From assembly GCA_036401895.1 (NCBI GenBank), contig DASWTW010000478.1:1-5892 (forward strand): a DNA stretch of 5,892 nucleotides. Reading direction: 5' to 3'. Positions 5,450 to 5,892 of this stretch are shown one piece after another. The notes below the pieces were generated by a model. It saw nothing but the letters and a program-made list of their open reading frames with translations, was not told the DNA's origin and ran no database searches. This DNA is from LB3-1 sp036401895 (GTDB lineage Bacteria > Chloroflexota > Chloroflexia > Chloroflexales > Kallotenuaceae). The position numbers and the translations under genes were made by a program. Position 1 is the first letter of the stretch, and each line of letters begins with the position of its first letter.

Positions 5450-5892
5450 CTAGAGCGCCGCGATGAAGAGCAGATCGTTGACGTTGGTGAGGGTGGGGCC
5501 GGGCCGAAGCAGATCGTCGAGGGCCGCGAAGAAGTGGTAGGCGTCGTTGTGCTGAAGCGACGTGGCCGGATCGAGGCCCTGAGCTTGGGCGCACGCCAGC
5601 GTCTCGCCGCTCACCACCGCGCCCGCCGCATCGGTTGGGCCGTCGCCGCCATCGGTGGCCAGCGCGATCACCAGGGTATTGTCGAGACCGGCCAGCGCGC
5701 TTACCGCGCCCAGCGCCAGCTCCTGGTTACGCCCGCCGAGCCCGTTTCCGCGCAGTGTGACGGTGGTCTCGCCACCCGCGACGATCAGCGCCGGTCGCTC
5801 GATCGGTCTGCCGTGCAGCGCAATTTCTCGGGCCAGAGCCGCCGCAACGTTGCCGACCTCGCGCGCCTCGCCTTCGAGATACGTCGTCAGCA
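5450..5892 (-). CDS. glycerate 2-kinase (GckA/TtuD type), C-terminal MOFRL-domain fragment (5' end outside window)
   Basis: The minus-strand frame is open from the window edge to the TAG at 5450-5452, giving 146 residues; the internal GTG at 5669-5671 is not the start. The MOFRL domain of class III glycerate kinases is plain: AGGETTVTLRGNGLGGRNQELAL (38-60 overall, with the GGRNQE core at 52-57), then ALATDGGDGPTDAAGAVV (76-93), and the closing HNDAYHFFAAL and TNVNDLL (136-142). The enzyme phosphorylates D-glycerate with ATP to 2-phosphoglycerate in the cytoplasm, feeding glyoxylate, tartronate-semialdehyde, serine or sugar-acid breakdown into lower glycolysis. The fragment is intact up to the edge and high in G+C, like the left half of the window. 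It points the same way as the methyltransferase and hydrolase but is unlikely to share their function. The N-terminal DUF4147 domain should lie beyond the window. Confidence 0.93.
   Translation of the reverse strand, partial: LTTYLEGEAREVGNVAAALAREIALHGRPIERPALIVAGGETTVTLRGNGLGGRNQELALGAVSALAGLDNTLVIALATDGGDGPTDAAGAVVSGETLACAQAQGLDPATSLQHNDAYHFFAALDDLLRPGPTLTNVNDLLFIAAL

Overview
The window is ordinary bacterial chromosome with high-GC flanks (roughly 60-70% G+C in the lines I counted) and a middle section (about 3890-5440) that drops to about 40-53% in sampled lines. Protein families, codon bias toward GCG/CGC/CTG/GAG/GAT-CG, and Shine-Dalgarno-led genes would fit a high-GC heterotroph such as a Chloroflexota (Roseiflexus/Kouleothrix-like) or an actinobacterium. 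This taxonomic guess is an inference from gene style only.

Left part (1-2373, + strand): the tail of a tightly packed carbohydrate catabolic operon. It holds the C-terminus of a Gfo/Idh/MocA-type NAD(P)-dependent sugar oxidoreductase, then a DUF993 protein (a dihydrodipicolinate synthase / N-acetylneuraminate lyase-like TIM-barrel aldolase), then a sugar phosphate isomerase/epimerase-like (xylose isomerase-like) TIM barrel. Gaps are 9 nt and each start is preceded by a good Shine-Dalgarno. A strong intrinsic terminator ends the operon at 2339-2373.

Next (2478-3806, + strand): a separately transcribed BNR/Asp-box beta-propeller protein of the BNR_4 type, without a visible signal peptide. It resembles sialidase and ulvan-lyase relatives in fold. 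Its true substrate is unknown.

Right part (3890-5892, - strand): three genes in the same orientation, convergent with the left part. They are a C-terminal fragment of a glycerate 2-kinase (MOFRL domain), a class I SAM methyltransferase and a small RBBP9/YdeN-like alpha/beta hydrolase. The methyltransferase and hydrolase lie in the lower-GC section. Two copies of a ~48-bp palindromic element, not explained by any gene, sit immediately on either side of the methyltransferase (4570-4616 and 5345-5393). Each minus-strand gene there has its own candidate promoter, and the hydrolase promoter carries a clean TGTGAC-N7-GTCACA dyad.

Working model: oxidoreductase, epimerase/isomerase and DUF993 aldolase together process an unusual sugar or sugar acid; the BNR protein may act on a related glycan or oligosaccharide; glycerate kinase could feed C3 acid products into glycolysis. 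The methyltransferase/hydrolase pair looks like an unrelated insertion between these two metabolic segments. No CRISPR array, transposase, tRNA or rRNA was seen.
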